Positions 48,689-58,261 of a stretch of DNA of 64,000 bases are shown piece by piece. The stretch comes from Clostridium sp031626875 (GTDB lineage: Bacteria; Bacillota; Clostridia; Clostridiales; Clostridiaceae): assembly GCF_031626875.1 (NCBI RefSeq), contig NZ_JANDMF010000007.1, positions 62,001 through 126,000 on the forward strand, in the 5' to 3' direction. The notes under the pieces are model-generated. The model made no database searches. It saw nothing but the letters and a program-made list of their open reading frames with translations, and was not told the origin of the DNA. The stretch's first letter is position 1. Each line of letters starts with the position of its first letter. The position numbers and the translations under genes are program-made.

Positions 48689-50149
48689 ATGAGTAAGTTT
48701 AACAAAGATTTAAATAGATTAACTAAGAATCATGAAGGTCATATAGCTTATAAAATGACTCTGATAGATAGACTAATAATAGAAGTTTTAACCAGTTTCT
48801 TTGGAGAAGATAAATTTTATGGAGATAATTCAAATCAAATTATTAGGGACATAAGAGAATTATGTGAAATAGCCCCAACATTTATTGCAAATTTAGCTAT
48901 TTATACTAGAAGAGAGATGCATCTTAGAAGTATATCTCATGTTTTAGTTTCAGAGCTTTCAAATTCAACTAAAGGGAAAATTTATACAAGAAAAGCTATA
49001 AATGAAGCAGTTGAGAGAGTTGATGATATGTCAGAAATTCTATCATATCACTTAAATCAATTTGGAAAGCCAATACCAAACTCCATGAAAAAAGGTTTAG
49101 CAGATAAATTTATAACATTTAATGAATACAGTTTGGCTAAGTATAATGGAGATAAGCAAGTAAAACTTAAAGATATATTATGTTTGGTCCATCCTAAAGC
49201 AAAAAATGAAGAGCAAAGTAATATGTTTAAAAGGCTAATAGAAGGAAATTTAAGCACACCAACTACATGGCAAACAAAGTTATCAGCAAAAGGAAATACA
49301 AAGGAATCTTGGGAAGAGCTTATTGAAACAAATAACCTTGGATATATGGCCTTGTTAAGAAATTTAAGAAATATAATTAAAAGTAGCCCTAATAATATAG
49401 ATAAAGTATATGAGATGCTATCAAATAAAGAGCACGTTTTAAAAAGTAAACAGTTGCCATTTAGATTTTATACAGCATTTAATACTCTACAAAGAGAAGG
49501 TTTAGGCACTTCAAAAGTGTATAATGCTTTAGAAAATGCAATAAAGTATTCAACTGAAAATATTACAAAGCTTAAAGGAAAAACATTTATCTCAGCAGAT
49601 GTTTCAGGTTCTATGATGATGCCAATAAGTGCTAAGAGTGATGTTACTTCAGCAAGTATTGCAGTACTTATGATGGCAATAGCTAATTATATATGTGAAG
49701 ATGCTGTAACAAGTACCTTTGATACTAGATTTAAACTAAGACCAATGGCTAGCAGAAATGGTATTATATCAAATGCTTTATCCATACCTATTACTGGTGG
49801 TGGTACAGATATAACACTACCAATAAGATATTTACTAAGTAACAATATATATGTAGATAGAATAATACTATTATCAGACAATGAAATAAATTATGGATAT
49901 AAGAGAACTTGTCAAAGTTATATTGAAGAATATAAAAAGAAGATAAATTCAAATGTTTGGGTACATGCAATAGATATGCAAGGATATGGAACACAACAAT
50001 TTGCTGGAGATAGAGTTAATATAATAGCAGGTTGGAATGAAAAAATATTAGAATTTATATCTATAGTTGAAGATGGTGTAGGTAATTTAAGAAATACAAT
50101 AGAAAATTACTATTTTAGAGAACTTGACTCATGTTCACTGGCTGAGTAA
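48689..50149 (+). CDS. rsr: Ro60/TROVE-domain RNA-binding protein (Rsr)
   Basis: 486 residues. Residues 15-280 are the TROVE HEAT-like ring (FIANLAIYTRREMHLRSISH, then LVSELSNS; MALLRNLRNIIK) that binds Y RNA and threads misfolded RNA ends. Residues about 295-486 are a vWA domain with a full MIDAS: DVSGSMMMP, GGGTDIT and LLSDNE. In Deinococcus and Salmonella, Rsr works with Y RNA and PNPase in RNA degradation or repair. The gene follows the Y RNA and leads an operon with rtcB and two WYL regulators. AAAGGAG ribosome site. Confidence 0.93.
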   Translation: MSKFNKDLNRLTKNHEGHIAYKMTLIDRLIIEVLTSFFGEDKFYGDNSNQIIRDIRELCEIAPTFIANLAIYTRREMHLRSISHVLVSELSNSTKGKIYTRKAINEAVERVDDMSEILSYHLNQFGKPIPNSMKKGLADKFITFNEYSLAKYNGDKQVKLKDILCLVHPKAKNEEQSNMFKRLIEGNLSTPTTWQTKLSAKGNTKESWEELIETNNLGYMALLRNLRNIIKSSPNNIDKVYEMLSNKEHVLKSKQLPFRFYTAFNTLQREGLGTSKVYNALENAIKYSTENITKLKGKTFISADVSGSMMMPISAKSDVTSASIAVLMMAIANYICEDAVTSTFDTRFKLRPMASRNGIISNALSIPITGGGTDITLPIRYLLSNNIYVDRIILLSDNEINYGYKRTCQSYIEEYKKKINSNVWVHAIDMQGYGTQQFAGDRVNIIAGWNEKILEFISIVEDGVGNLRNTIENYYFRELDSCSLAE

Positions 50150-50192
50150 GTTCAAATCATGGATTAGGATTTTCACTTATGGAGGGATACAA

Positions 50193-51416
50193 ATGAAAAT
50201 AATACAAGGAAAATATAATACAGCAAAAGTATTTACAGATAATATAGAAGGAGAAGCAATTGACCAATTACTAGAGCTTTGCAATCAACCTTTTGTAGAA
50301 GGTGCAAAGGTAAGAATAATGCCAGATACACATAAAGGGTCAGGTTGTGTTATTGGATTTACAGCAGATTTAGGAGATAAGGTAATACCAAATATAGTTG
50401 GTGTAGATATAGGGTGTGGAATGTTAACTATAAATATTGGTAAAATCCAAATAGATTTAGAATATTTAGATAAAATTATAAATAAGTACATACCTTCAGG
50501 CAAAAACACACATGAAGGAAGAAAAGTTAAATTTGAAAAATTACAAGAATTAAGATGTTTTAGAAGCTTAAAAAATACGAAAAGAATTGAAAAGAGCATA
50601 GGAACATTAGGTGGAGGAAATCATTTTATTGAAGTAGACAAAGATGAAGAGGAAAATTTGTACTTAGTAATCCATTCTGGAAGCAGAAATTTAGGAACAC
50701 AAGTTGCAGATTTGTATCAAAATTTAGCTATAGATTTATGTTCAGGTAAAGAGGAATACTACATTAAAAGAGAAGAAATTATTAAGGAATTTAAATCTCA
50801 AGGAAGAAGAAAAGAAATAGAAAAAGAATTAAAGAATTTAAAACAGCAATATGATGAATTAATGCCATCATATCCAAGATCATTATGTTTCTTAACTGGA
50901 AAGTATAGAGAAGATTATCTTCATGATATGAATATATGCCAAGAGTATGCCACTTTAAATAGAAGTGTTATGGCAGATATTATTTTAAATAAACTATTAG
51001 GTAAAAGTGTAAAAGATTTTGAATGGTTTAATACAATACATAATTATATTAATTTTGATGATAACATTATAAGAAAAGGTAGCGTTTCAGCTTATGAAGG
51101 AGAGAAATTACTTATTCCTATAAATATGAGAGATGGAAGTCTTGTCTGCATAGGAAAAGGTAATGAAGATTGGAATTATTCTGCACCTCATGGGGCTGGA
51201 AGATTAATGAGTAGAACGAAAGCTAAGAAAAATATAAATTATGAAGAATTCAAAAAGTCTATGGAAGGTATCTATTCTACATCAGTTACTGAGGATACGT
51301 TAGATGAAGCACCTATGGTTTATAAACCAATTGAAGAAATTATAGAAAATATTAAGGATTCTGTCGAAATTCTTGGTATAATAAAACCAATATATAATTT
51401 TAAAGCTCAAGGATAA
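50193..51416 (+). CDS. rtcB: RNA-splicing ligase RtcB
   Basis: 407 residues from ATG 50193 (GGAGG upstream; earlier in-frame codons overlap the Rsr end and lack a site). RtcB signatures: VGVDIGCGM with the metal-ligand Asp and Cys, LGGGNHFIEV, HSGSRNLGTQVA, HNYINF, and SAPHGAGRLMSR with the guanylated His at about residue 333. It joins 2',3'-cyclic-phosphate or 3'-phosphate ends to 5'-OH RNA ends using GTP and Mn2+. Cotranscription with Ro60 and a Y RNA indicates RNA repair rather than splicing. No RtcA cyclase gene is present. It belongs to the shorter, about 400-residue bacterial class. Confidence 0.95.
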   Translation: MKIIQGKYNTAKVFTDNIEGEAIDQLLELCNQPFVEGAKVRIMPDTHKGSGCVIGFTADLGDKVIPNIVGVDIGCGMLTINIGKIQIDLEYLDKIINKYIPSGKNTHEGRKVKFEKLQELRCFRSLKNTKRIEKSIGTLGGGNHFIEVDKDEEENLYLVIHSGSRNLGTQVADLYQNLAIDLCSGKEEYYIKREEIIKEFKSQGRRKEIEKELKNLKQQYDELMPSYPRSLCFLTGKYREDYLHDMNICQEYATLNRSVMADIILNKLLGKSVKDFEWFNTIHNYINFDDNIIRKGSVSAYEGEKLLIPINMRDGSLVCIGKGNEDWNYSAPHGAGRLMSRTKAKKNINYEEFKKSMEGIYSTSVTEDTLDEAPMVYKPIEEIIENIKDSVEILGIIKPIYNFKAQG

Positions 51417-51435
51417 ATTTAATGGAGGTGCTAAT

Positions 51436-52722
51436 TTGTTTGCAGATTTTATAAAGCATTACGATCTTATAAGATCTATATTAAGAGATGTATTTTTATA
51501 TGGATGCTTTTCAAGAGAGGATTATGAAAACAAAAATCGAGGAAGTTCAAGAAAAGTAAGCTATGAGATAAGAAGAATACAGCAGTACATAGAAAAGGAT
51601 TTTATTAAATTTGACAGGGAAGGAAAGACTAAACTTTTAAGTTTAAGTTATGATTCTATTTCAAATACTAATAACTTTTTAATTAGCACCTATTTAAATA
51701 AGAGCTTCACAAAAACTGATTTTAAACTTTATTATTACATACTTTTAGCCTTAAATTATCATGATAAGAAAATAAGTTTTAATGAATTAGAAGAATTTTT
51801 GGTGGAGAATGGAGTTTTAGATTATGACCAAATAAGCAGCAAGACCATAGAGAGAAAATTAAAAGAACTTTCAGATTCTATGGGACTTGTCGCCTTTGAA
51901 AAAAAAGGGAGATCAAAGGAATATACAATATCTAAGGATATTTTAAAAGATTTAAATGAAGAGGAAATAAAAAAGCTATACTTAATTACTTCTTTATATA
52001 AAAATATACTTTTTCCTAATGTTAGCGGATATTATTTTGAGGATACTCTAAAGCAATATATGAAATTTCACAGAGATATAAAGGAAAATTATGATGATGT
52101 TTTTCAATATCAAAAGCTTCATTTTCACCCAATTATAGAAGAAGAAATACTATGGAAACTTATGAAAGCCATAAATGAAAATAAAAAAGTAAAAATAGAG
52201 TATAATCAGCCTAAAAATAGAAAAATAAGGTATAACCAAGAGATAGTTATACCTTATAAACTGCGTTATGACATAGAATGTGGAAGATTTTATCTAGTAG
52301 CTTTTCATAATAAAAGATGTTTTCTTTCAAGGCTTGATAGAATACATGATGTAAAGATTTTAAACGAAAAATATAAAAAAGATGGACTATTAGAGAAATA
52401 TAAATTTTCCATGGGAAAAAGCTGGTCTTCCGTTCATTTAAATGGAGAAAGCCGTCCTCAAATTTTAAAGTTTAAGGTTAAAATAGAGAATGAAGATGAA
52501 ATGTATATTATAGAAAAAATAAAAAGAGAGCTTATTGAATACAAACTTGAGGAAGATGAGAATAGTTTTATATTCTCAAAGGAAGTCAATGATTGTAGTG
52601 AAATGACGCCTTGGATAAGAAGTTATTGTGGTAGAATTGAAGTTTTAGAGCCAAGCTATATAAGAAGAAAAATAGAATCAGACTGGAAGGAGATGCTTAA
52701 AAACTATGGAGTTATTTCATGA
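51436..52722 (+). CDS. WYL-domain regulator 1 of the RNA-repair operon
   Basis: 428 residues. N-terminal region with HTH-like helices (YDLIRSILRDVFLYGCFSRE, SYEIRRIQQYIEKDFIKF; a second wHTH around TIERKLKELSDSMGL), then a WYL domain (about 245-330: LMKAINENKKVKIEYNQPKN, IVIPYKLRYDIECGRFYLVA, RLDRIHDVKIL) and a C-terminal WCX extension. WYL domains are thought to bind nucleic acids or nucleotides and control DNA-binding partners. Start TTG 51436 with GGAGGTG 5 nt upstream. It overlaps the next WYL gene by 17 nt. A likely functional stand-in for RtcR. Confidence 0.85.
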   Translation: MFADFIKHYDLIRSILRDVFLYGCFSREDYENKNRGSSRKVSYEIRRIQQYIEKDFIKFDREGKTKLLSLSYDSISNTNNFLISTYLNKSFTKTDFKLYYYILLALNYHDKKISFNELEEFLVENGVLDYDQISSKTIERKLKELSDSMGLVAFEKKGRSKEYTISKDILKDLNEEEIKKLYLITSLYKNILFPNVSGYYFEDTLKQYMKFHRDIKENYDDVFQYQKLHFHPIIEEEILWKLMKAINENKKVKIEYNQPKNRKIRYNQEIVIPYKLRYDIECGRFYLVAFHNKRCFLSRLDRIHDVKILNEKYKKDGLLEKYKFSMGKSWSSVHLNGESRPQILKFKVKIENEDEMYIIEKIKRELIEYKLEEDENSFIFSKEVNDCSEMTPWIRSYCGRIEVLEPSYIRRKIESDWKEMLKNYGVIS

Positions 52723-53695
52723 GTATAAAAATAGATATTTTAATTTAGTTTTTAAGTTATTGAATTTATCAAAAGATGGATTAACCCAAGAGGAAATATT
52801 AAAAATTATAGATGAGGAAGCTTACGATGAAAAGTTAATAGGTAAGGATTTTATAACTTTTGAGGGATTAATCTTAAATCAGTATAGTAGTGAAGAAAAT
52901 CTAAATATCCTTAAGAAGATAAATGAAAAGTATTATCCAGTTTTAAATGAAAATAAAGAAATCCCTTTAGCAGTAAGGTTTTCGAATTTAGAAAAACAAT
53001 GGTTAAAAGGAATGCTACAAGAAAAGATGACAAGAGAGTTTTTAGGAGAAGATTTAGTATTAAAACTAGAAAAAGAGTTAGCTGATGTACAAGCTGTAAA
53101 AAATGAAACTATAGAAAGAACTAATAGGTTTGTAAATGAAGAAGAGGATTTTAAGAATATTAAAGAATTATTTTTTAAAGTTGTTCAAGGCATCATAAAT
53201 GATTGTCCAATAAGATATACCAATAAAGATAAGCATGGAAATGAATATAAGGATAAGTTAGCTATACCTTTAAGACTTGAGTATTCTTTAAGAGATGAAA
53301 GTTTTAGGTTATCTGTATATTCTATAGATGAAGATAGACCAATAATGATTTTATTAAAGAACCTTAAATCCATAGAATTAGAGCCAAGTATTAAAACTAA
53401 TAAAAATAGGCAAGAGCTTTTAATACAATTAAAAGATAAAAAATATTCAAAAGAACCTATAGTTTTAGAATTAACAGATGAGAGAATGGCTATGGAAAGA
53501 TGCTTTATGGGGCTTTCCTCTTATGAAAGAAGCACAAGAAGTTTAGGTGATAATAGGTATGAAGTAAAAATTCACTACTATACCTTTGATGAAGATGAAG
53601 TCATAAGAAAAATAATATCTTTAGGACCATATGTGGTAGTAAAATCTCCTGAATCAGTTAGGAGTAAGATTATTGATATATTAAAGAAATGTTAA
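52706..53695 (+). CDS. WYL-domain regulator 2 of the RNA-repair operon
   Basis: 329 residues. N-terminal HTH (YFNLVFKLLNLSKDGLTQEE), a central helical part, a WYL core (about 145-220: PIRYTNKDKHGNEYKDKLAI, LRLEYSLRDESFRLSVYSID) and a C-terminal WCX-like end (LTDERMAMERCFMGLSSYER, VVKSPESVRSKIIDIL). The gene starts inside the end of WYL regulator 1, so the two are translationally coupled and may work as a heteromer. No terminator is visible directly after it. Confidence 0.82.
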   Translation: MELFHEYKNRYFNLVFKLLNLSKDGLTQEEILKIIDEEAYDEKLIGKDFITFEGLILNQYSSEENLNILKKINEKYYPVLNENKEIPLAVRFSNLEKQWLKGMLQEKMTREFLGEDLVLKLEKELADVQAVKNETIERTNRFVNEEEDFKNIKELFFKVVQGIINDCPIRYTNKDKHGNEYKDKLAIPLRLEYSLRDESFRLSVYSIDEDRPIMILLKNLKSIELEPSIKTNKNRQELLIQLKDKKYSKEPIVLELTDERMAMERCFMGLSSYERSTRSLGDNRYEVKIHYYTFDEDEVIRKIISLGPYVVVKSPESVRSKIIDILKKC

Positions 53696-53731
53696 ATACA
53701 TATGACATATATTTATAAAAATGTATTCAAG

Positions 53732-53797
53732 CTCACATAATTTGCACATTTTTTCCTGGTAATATCTAAATGAAGGAAAACAAACAAATTATGTGAG
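53732..53797 (+). promoter_or_regulatory. Leader hairpin covering the ribosome site of the SLH protein
   Basis: 13 perfect pairs CTCACATAATTTG (53732-53744) / CAAATTATGTGAG (53785-53797), with an inner TTTTCCT/AGGAAAA stem. The right arm abuts and enters GAGGAGG, so folding would hinder initiation at ATG 53808. Confidence 0.65.
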
Positions 53798-53807
53798 GAG
53801 GAATAAA

Positions 53808-56800
53808 ATGAAAAGATTTAAAAGAGTATTATCCTGTTTGTTAACACTATCCTTTACTTCCTTGGTAATTAATGGACCAGGCATAAGCTTAAAAGTTAAA
53901 GCTGCAAATTTGCAAGATGGTAACTGGGTTTACACTGTTGGAAGTGATGGTAAAGCTACAATTGTAACTACAGCAGGAGAAGAAAAAAATGCTAAGATAG
54001 TTATGTTTCCAGGTGAGGTTAAGGGGCATGAAGTTACAACTATTGGAAATGGTTCAACTACAGTATCTTCCAACAACAAGGTAGATGGAAACTATGTATT
54101 ATTTCCAACTAGTGTAACTAAAATTAATGATGGAGCTATTTATGATTACAATGCTACAAAAGGATGGTCATTTGGGAAAGACACTGCTCTTACTGCAGCT
54201 GGTTTCATGAGCTGTACTGGAATATTTTATAGTACAACAGATTTTATATCTAAAGCTGTTGCAGAAGGAAGAACAAGTGGTTTTAGTAGTGATGTTTCTA
54301 CATTTGATGTTGCTTCAGAAAATAATGGTAGTATCCTTCCTGAAGGAACTTATAATGTTCCAAAATCAATGCTTACTGGTGGAAATTCTACAACCTTTAA
54401 AATCACTGCAGACATTGGTTACAAAATAAAATCATTAACTGCTGATGGAAAAGAAGTAAGTGATGCAGTTGGCAAGAACGAATATTCATATGAATACACA
54501 TTTTCTAGTGAATCTTCAAAAATCAATGCTACTTTTGAAGAAGATCCAAATGATACCCATAAAGAATCAAAAGATTCAACATATACTGCCCCAGCTATTA
54601 CAGAAGGTGCAGTAGCTAGTGGCACAACACTTCCAGATGATGTTAATACAGAAGTTAAGGTCTGTGGTGCTGAAACAAATGACTATTATGAGTCTACAGG
54701 TACATCAACAGGTATATATTATGCAGCTGATGATAAAGAATATAAGCAAGTAAAAGCTTATCAAAGTAAATCAGCTGTTATGTTCCACAGCAAGGCTGAA
54801 GTAATAAATTATGCTTATGAAAAAGATAAACTTGTATATGGTAAAGATTATGACTTGATTCGTTTATTCAACTATTATGAAAACGTACAAAATGGACCTT
54901 CAAAAGGTGAGGTTGGAGTATATACTGCTTATCTTTACAAAAGTGTAACAGAAATTCCTAATAATACAGAAAGTCTTATAGGTACCTATGATTCTACAGG
55001 AACACATACAAATGATTTTAATACAGCAGGCATTTTGGTACAAGCTACAGGTGCTACTTCTGCCGATAGATCTGCTGTAACGTCATCGACAAAAAGTACA
55101 AATGTTTCAGTTGATTCATATCATGTGAAAAATAATGCAAGTTCAATTGGTCCATCTGAAGCAGGAAATTTCTATGGACTTGGTTCAGCTATATTAGTTG
55201 ATGGAGGAACTACTGATGCAACAGCTGTTGGAAAAGCTTCCTTAACTTTGAAAAATCCACTTATTGATGGAACTGTAAACACTGTTTATTCTACTTATGG
55301 TGGACGTCTTAACCTACAAGGAGGACTTCTATTTGGATGTTCATCAGGGGCACATGGCCCATATGTTTCATATCGTGGTGAAACATATATAAATGCTCAA
55401 AATGGTGAAAATTATGACAGTAAATTTGTAACAGCAGGAACACGTAGTGACAAAGCTACAATTAATGTTGGAAAAGAATACTCAGGAGGAGATAAGACTG
55501 CTTTATCAACAAGACCTTCAGGTATTAATGCATACATGACTAAAAATCAATCAGGAGAGCATGTTCCAGTATATAAAAATCAAAGTGATTATCCTAACAG
55601 CACAGTAGTTATTACTGGTGATGAAGCTGGGACAGCCCTTGCTACAGACACTGGTGGAGGAACTATTGTGGCAAATCAAGCTTACACAAAAACTTATGGA
55701 CTTCGCTGTGCAGGTGTATACTCAATAGGTGGAGATAAGGGGCTAGTATCATTATATAATAGCAAATTAACTTCATATCTTGATGCAGGACTTGTATCTG
55801 CTTCAGGTGGTTATAGCTATGCATATAATAGTGAAATCCAAGGAGTTATGGGGATAAAAACACGTAATGGAAATGAAGGCGGTAATTATTCTAAGGTACA
55901 AGTTTCAAATTCTAAGGTTTCAGCTTATTACGATGATGAAGAGATGAGAACTGCCTATGATATAGCAGACCCAACAACTTTTCTAAATAAAAAAGATGAA
56001 ATTGATAGTGCTATCAATGGAAAATCTGCAACTTCAATTTCACAACTTAACATGTTTTTAGATAAGGCGAATTCACCAGCTTACACATTAGATTCACTTA
56101 ATTGGTGGTTTCTTGATAAATCTGCAACTCCAGGATATTCAGGAGGAAACAGATTTGCAGTTATATATACAGAAGCATCTAGCACACCTGTATATGTAGA
56201 TAGTTCACTATTAGTTAACGAAAATTATAAGAAGTATGGAGATAGCAAATACAATTCATCAGATGCATATAAGGGAACATATCTTGAAAACTATGCAGCA
56301 GCAAACCCTGATAAATGTAAGGCAGCAAATAATTATATAGTTTCTGCTGAAGGTGGAGGAACAGGAAATGTATACTTCAAAAATGAAAATAGCAAAACTC
56401 ATTGGGATCTATCAAATGAAAATAGTGAAACTACAGAAATAAATGGTGATTTTTATGTTGCAGAAACAGTAACAAGTAGTGCTCCTGGAATGGGAAGTGG
56501 GCCAAGTTCTTTAAATGCTCACTTTGAAAATTCAGAATGGATAGGAACTACAGATGGTTATGCTTATAATGCAAATCTCTATTTTGATAAGAGCTCATCA
56601 TGGAAGGTAACAAAAGATACAACAGTAGGAACTATTGAAGCAGATGATATTTCAAAGATTACATCAGATAAACCTGTAATAGTTAAATATCAAAGTAGTA
56701 ATACAATTAAACCAGGTAAATACGGAAATGTTACATTTGTTAAGTATTATTCAAAATATTTTAGTGATATGGCGAATTATTCATGGGCTGCAAATGCTGT

Positions 56801-57374
56801 AGATAGTCTTGTAGAAGATAAAGTAATTACAGAAACTGAAGATACTAAATTTAACCCTAGTAAAAGTATATTACGTAAAGATTATATAGTAATGTTATAT
56901 AAAGCATCTGGATCGCCTGAAACAGAAGTAACATCTTCATTTGAGGATGTATCAGCAGATAGTGAATATGCTAAGGCTGTTTCATGGGCAGTATCAAAAG
57001 GAATACTTGATACTACAATCAAGAAGTTTAAACCAGAAAATGCAGTAACTAGACAGGATGCATTCATTTATACCTACAAAGCATTAACAGCATTAGGTAT
57101 AAACACAAAGGATGGAGCTAATTCTGACCTTGGTAAGTATACAGATATAGATTTACTTTCTTCAGATTCAGTAGTAGCTACTGCTACGATTTCAAACTTA
57201 GGAGCTTTTGATGGTGAAAATAGTGATAAACTTAGGCCAAGCGAAAAAATGTTAAGAGCAGAAGCAGCATCAATGCTGGCAAACATTCTTGAAAAGAAAG
57301 CTTCATCAGGAGGAGGTCCAGGAGGAACACCTCCAGGAGGGGGAATTCCTCAAAATGATTCAGATTCAAAATAG
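53808..57374 (+). CDS. Large SLH-domain surface protein with beta-helix-like body
   Basis: 1188 residues from ATG 53808. Signal peptide 1-33 (basic MKRFKRVL, hydrophobic LTLSFTSLVI). Then a repeat-like domain with GYKIKSLTADGKEV (B-repeat type) and a long beta-rich, Gly/Asn/Ser/Thr-rich body (about 250-950) resembling a right-handed beta-helix or adhesin. Three C-terminal SLH modules, about 980-1165: FSDMANYSWAANAVDSLVED, FEDVSADSEYAKAVSWAVSK, YTDIDLLSSDSVVATATISN. The tail is GGGPGGTPPGGG. It is presumably anchored to secondary cell-wall polymer. No catalytic motif is evident. Confidence 0.88.
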   Translation: MKRFKRVLSCLLTLSFTSLVINGPGISLKVKAANLQDGNWVYTVGSDGKATIVTTAGEEKNAKIVMFPGEVKGHEVTTIGNGSTTVSSNNKVDGNYVLFPTSVTKINDGAIYDYNATKGWSFGKDTALTAAGFMSCTGIFYSTTDFISKAVAEGRTSGFSSDVSTFDVASENNGSILPEGTYNVPKSMLTGGNSTTFKITADIGYKIKSLTADGKEVSDAVGKNEYSYEYTFSSESSKINATFEEDPNDTHKESKDSTYTAPAITEGAVASGTTLPDDVNTEVKVCGAETNDYYESTGTSTGIYYAADDKEYKQVKAYQSKSAVMFHSKAEVINYAYEKDKLVYGKDYDLIRLFNYYENVQNGPSKGEVGVYTAYLYKSVTEIPNNTESLIGTYDSTGTHTNDFNTAGILVQATGATSADRSAVTSSTKSTNVSVDSYHVKNNASSIGPSEAGNFYGLGSAILVDGGTTDATAVGKASLTLKNPLIDGTVNTVYSTYGGRLNLQGGLLFGCSSGAHGPYVSYRGETYINAQNGENYDSKFVTAGTRSDKATINVGKEYSGGDKTALSTRPSGINAYMTKNQSGEHVPVYKNQSDYPNSTVVITGDEAGTALATDTGGGTIVANQAYTKTYGLRCAGVYSIGGDKGLVSLYNSKLTSYLDAGLVSASGGYSYAYNSEIQGVMGIKTRNGNEGGNYSKVQVSNSKVSAYYDDEEMRTAYDIADPTTFLNKKDEIDSAINGKSATSISQLNMFLDKANSPAYTLDSLNWWFLDKSATPGYSGGNRFAVIYTEASSTPVYVDSSLLVNENYKKYGDSKYNSSDAYKGTYLENYAAANPDKCKAANNYIVSAEGGGTGNVYFKNENSKTHWDLSNENSETTEINGDFYVAETVTSSAPGMGSGPSSLNAHFENSEWIGTTDGYAYNANLYFDKSSSWKVTKDTTVGTIEADDISKITSDKPVIVKYQSSNTIKPGKYGNVTFVKYYSKYFSDMANYSWAANAVDSLVEDKVITETEDTKFNPSKSILRKDYIVMLYKASGSPETEVTSSFEDVSADSEYAKAVSWAVSKGILDTTIKKFKPENAVTRQDAFIYTYKALTALGINTKDGANSDLGKYTDIDLLSSDSVVATATISNLGAFDGENSDKLRPSEKMLRAEAASMLANILEKKASSGGGPGGTPPGGGIPQNDSDSK

Positions 57375-57405
57375 ATTTTTTTAAAAGTTATATAAATGAA
57401 TTAAA

Positions 57406-57450
57406 AAGTAAGGAAGAATATCTATGCAAGATAAATATTCTTCCTTACTT
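57406..57450. terminator. Terminator between the SLH gene and the convergent flavoprotein gene
   Basis: 15-bp perfect stem (57406-57420 with 57436-57450). An A-run at the left gives a T-run on the minus strand; on the plus strand the T-run is poor. Confidence 0.7.
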
Positions 57451-57485
57451 AGGTAATTAGTATTTTTAATTATGAATAAATTCAA

Positions 57486-58136
57486 TCATACATTAGCTTG
57501 TCTAACAAATCTTACACCAAGCTCAAAAGCACTTTCACAATCTTTAGGAAATTGTTCTTCTCTAACTTTCCTTTTTTTATTTTCATCAAATGCTGATGAA
57601 ACATATTTTGAATAATCATCAAATTGATATGTGTCATTTACCACCAATGATTCAAAAGAACCAAAAGTTTTTTCTAAAACACCTTCAACAGTTTTTAGCT
57701 GATTTTCACATATCATTTTAAACATTTCATTATTTATATTCATTGTGTAAATAAAACCAACTGGTATTTTTCTATTGAAAAGAGTTGAGTAATTTTCATC
57801 ATAAACTAAATATTGAAATAAAAGTCTTTCTAAAAAAGATCTCATAGTTCCTGTAACTGAACTAAAGTATATTGGAGACCCCAAAATAATTGCATCAGCA
57901 TTTGAAATCTTTTCAAGAACAGGTGTTAAATCATCTTTTAAAGCGCATTTTCCGTAGCTTTTTCCGTCTTTCAATTTACAAGAAAAACAACTTATACAAC
58001 CTTTATATTTTTGATCATAAAGGTGAATAAGTTCTGTTTCAGCACCATATGAAGCAGCTCCTTCTAATGCTTTTGTAAGAAGAGTAGCTGTATTTTTATT
58101 TTTTCTAGGACTTCCATTAATTGCGATTACTTTCAT
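57486..58136 (-). CDS. Flavodoxin-fold NAD(P)H-dependent FMN reductase / iron-sulfur flavoprotein-like
   Basis: 216 residues from ATG 58136 (GGAGG 8-9 nt upstream). MKVIAINGSPRKNKNTATLL is the FMN-phosphate loop. Next, KGCISCFSCKLKDG...C is the compact cysteine cluster that in Isf-type proteins binds [4Fe-4S]; then AIILGSPIYFSSVTGTMRSF, the isoalloxazine loop. Probably a multimeric redox flavoprotein. Divergent from an HxlR regulator with a small palindrome between, which fits redox- or electrophile-responsive control. Confidence 0.87.
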   Translation of the reverse strand: MKVIAINGSPRKNKNTATLLTKALEGAASYGAETELIHLYDQKYKGCISCFSCKLKDGKSYGKCALKDDLTPVLEKISNADAIILGSPIYFSSVTGTMRSFLERLLFQYLVYDENYSTLFNRKIPVGFIYTMNINNEMFKMICENQLKTVEGVLEKTFGSFESLVVNDTYQFDDYSKYVSSAFDENKKRKVREEQFPKDCESAFELGVRFVRQANV

Positions 58137-58204
58137 AAATTTTACCTCCATTTTATGTTTAATTGACTTTATGTTATGAATTATATACCATAATAAGAAA
58201 ATAG

Positions 58205-58220
58205 ATAAGTATGCACTTAT
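58205..58220. promoter_or_regulatory. Palindrome between the flavoprotein and HxlR genes
   Basis: ATAAGT-ATGC-ACTTAT, a perfect 6-bp inverted repeat 42 bp before the HxlR start. A plausible HxlR operator. Confidence 0.45.
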
Positions 58221-58261
58221 TTGTTATATACTAACTATAAAGTAAGTAAAGGAGCAGTATT

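Noticed and set aside
50150..50192. GTTCAAATC between Ro60 and rtcB as a second tRNA-like T arm
   Set aside because: The flanking bases do not form a T stem and no D arm is nearby.
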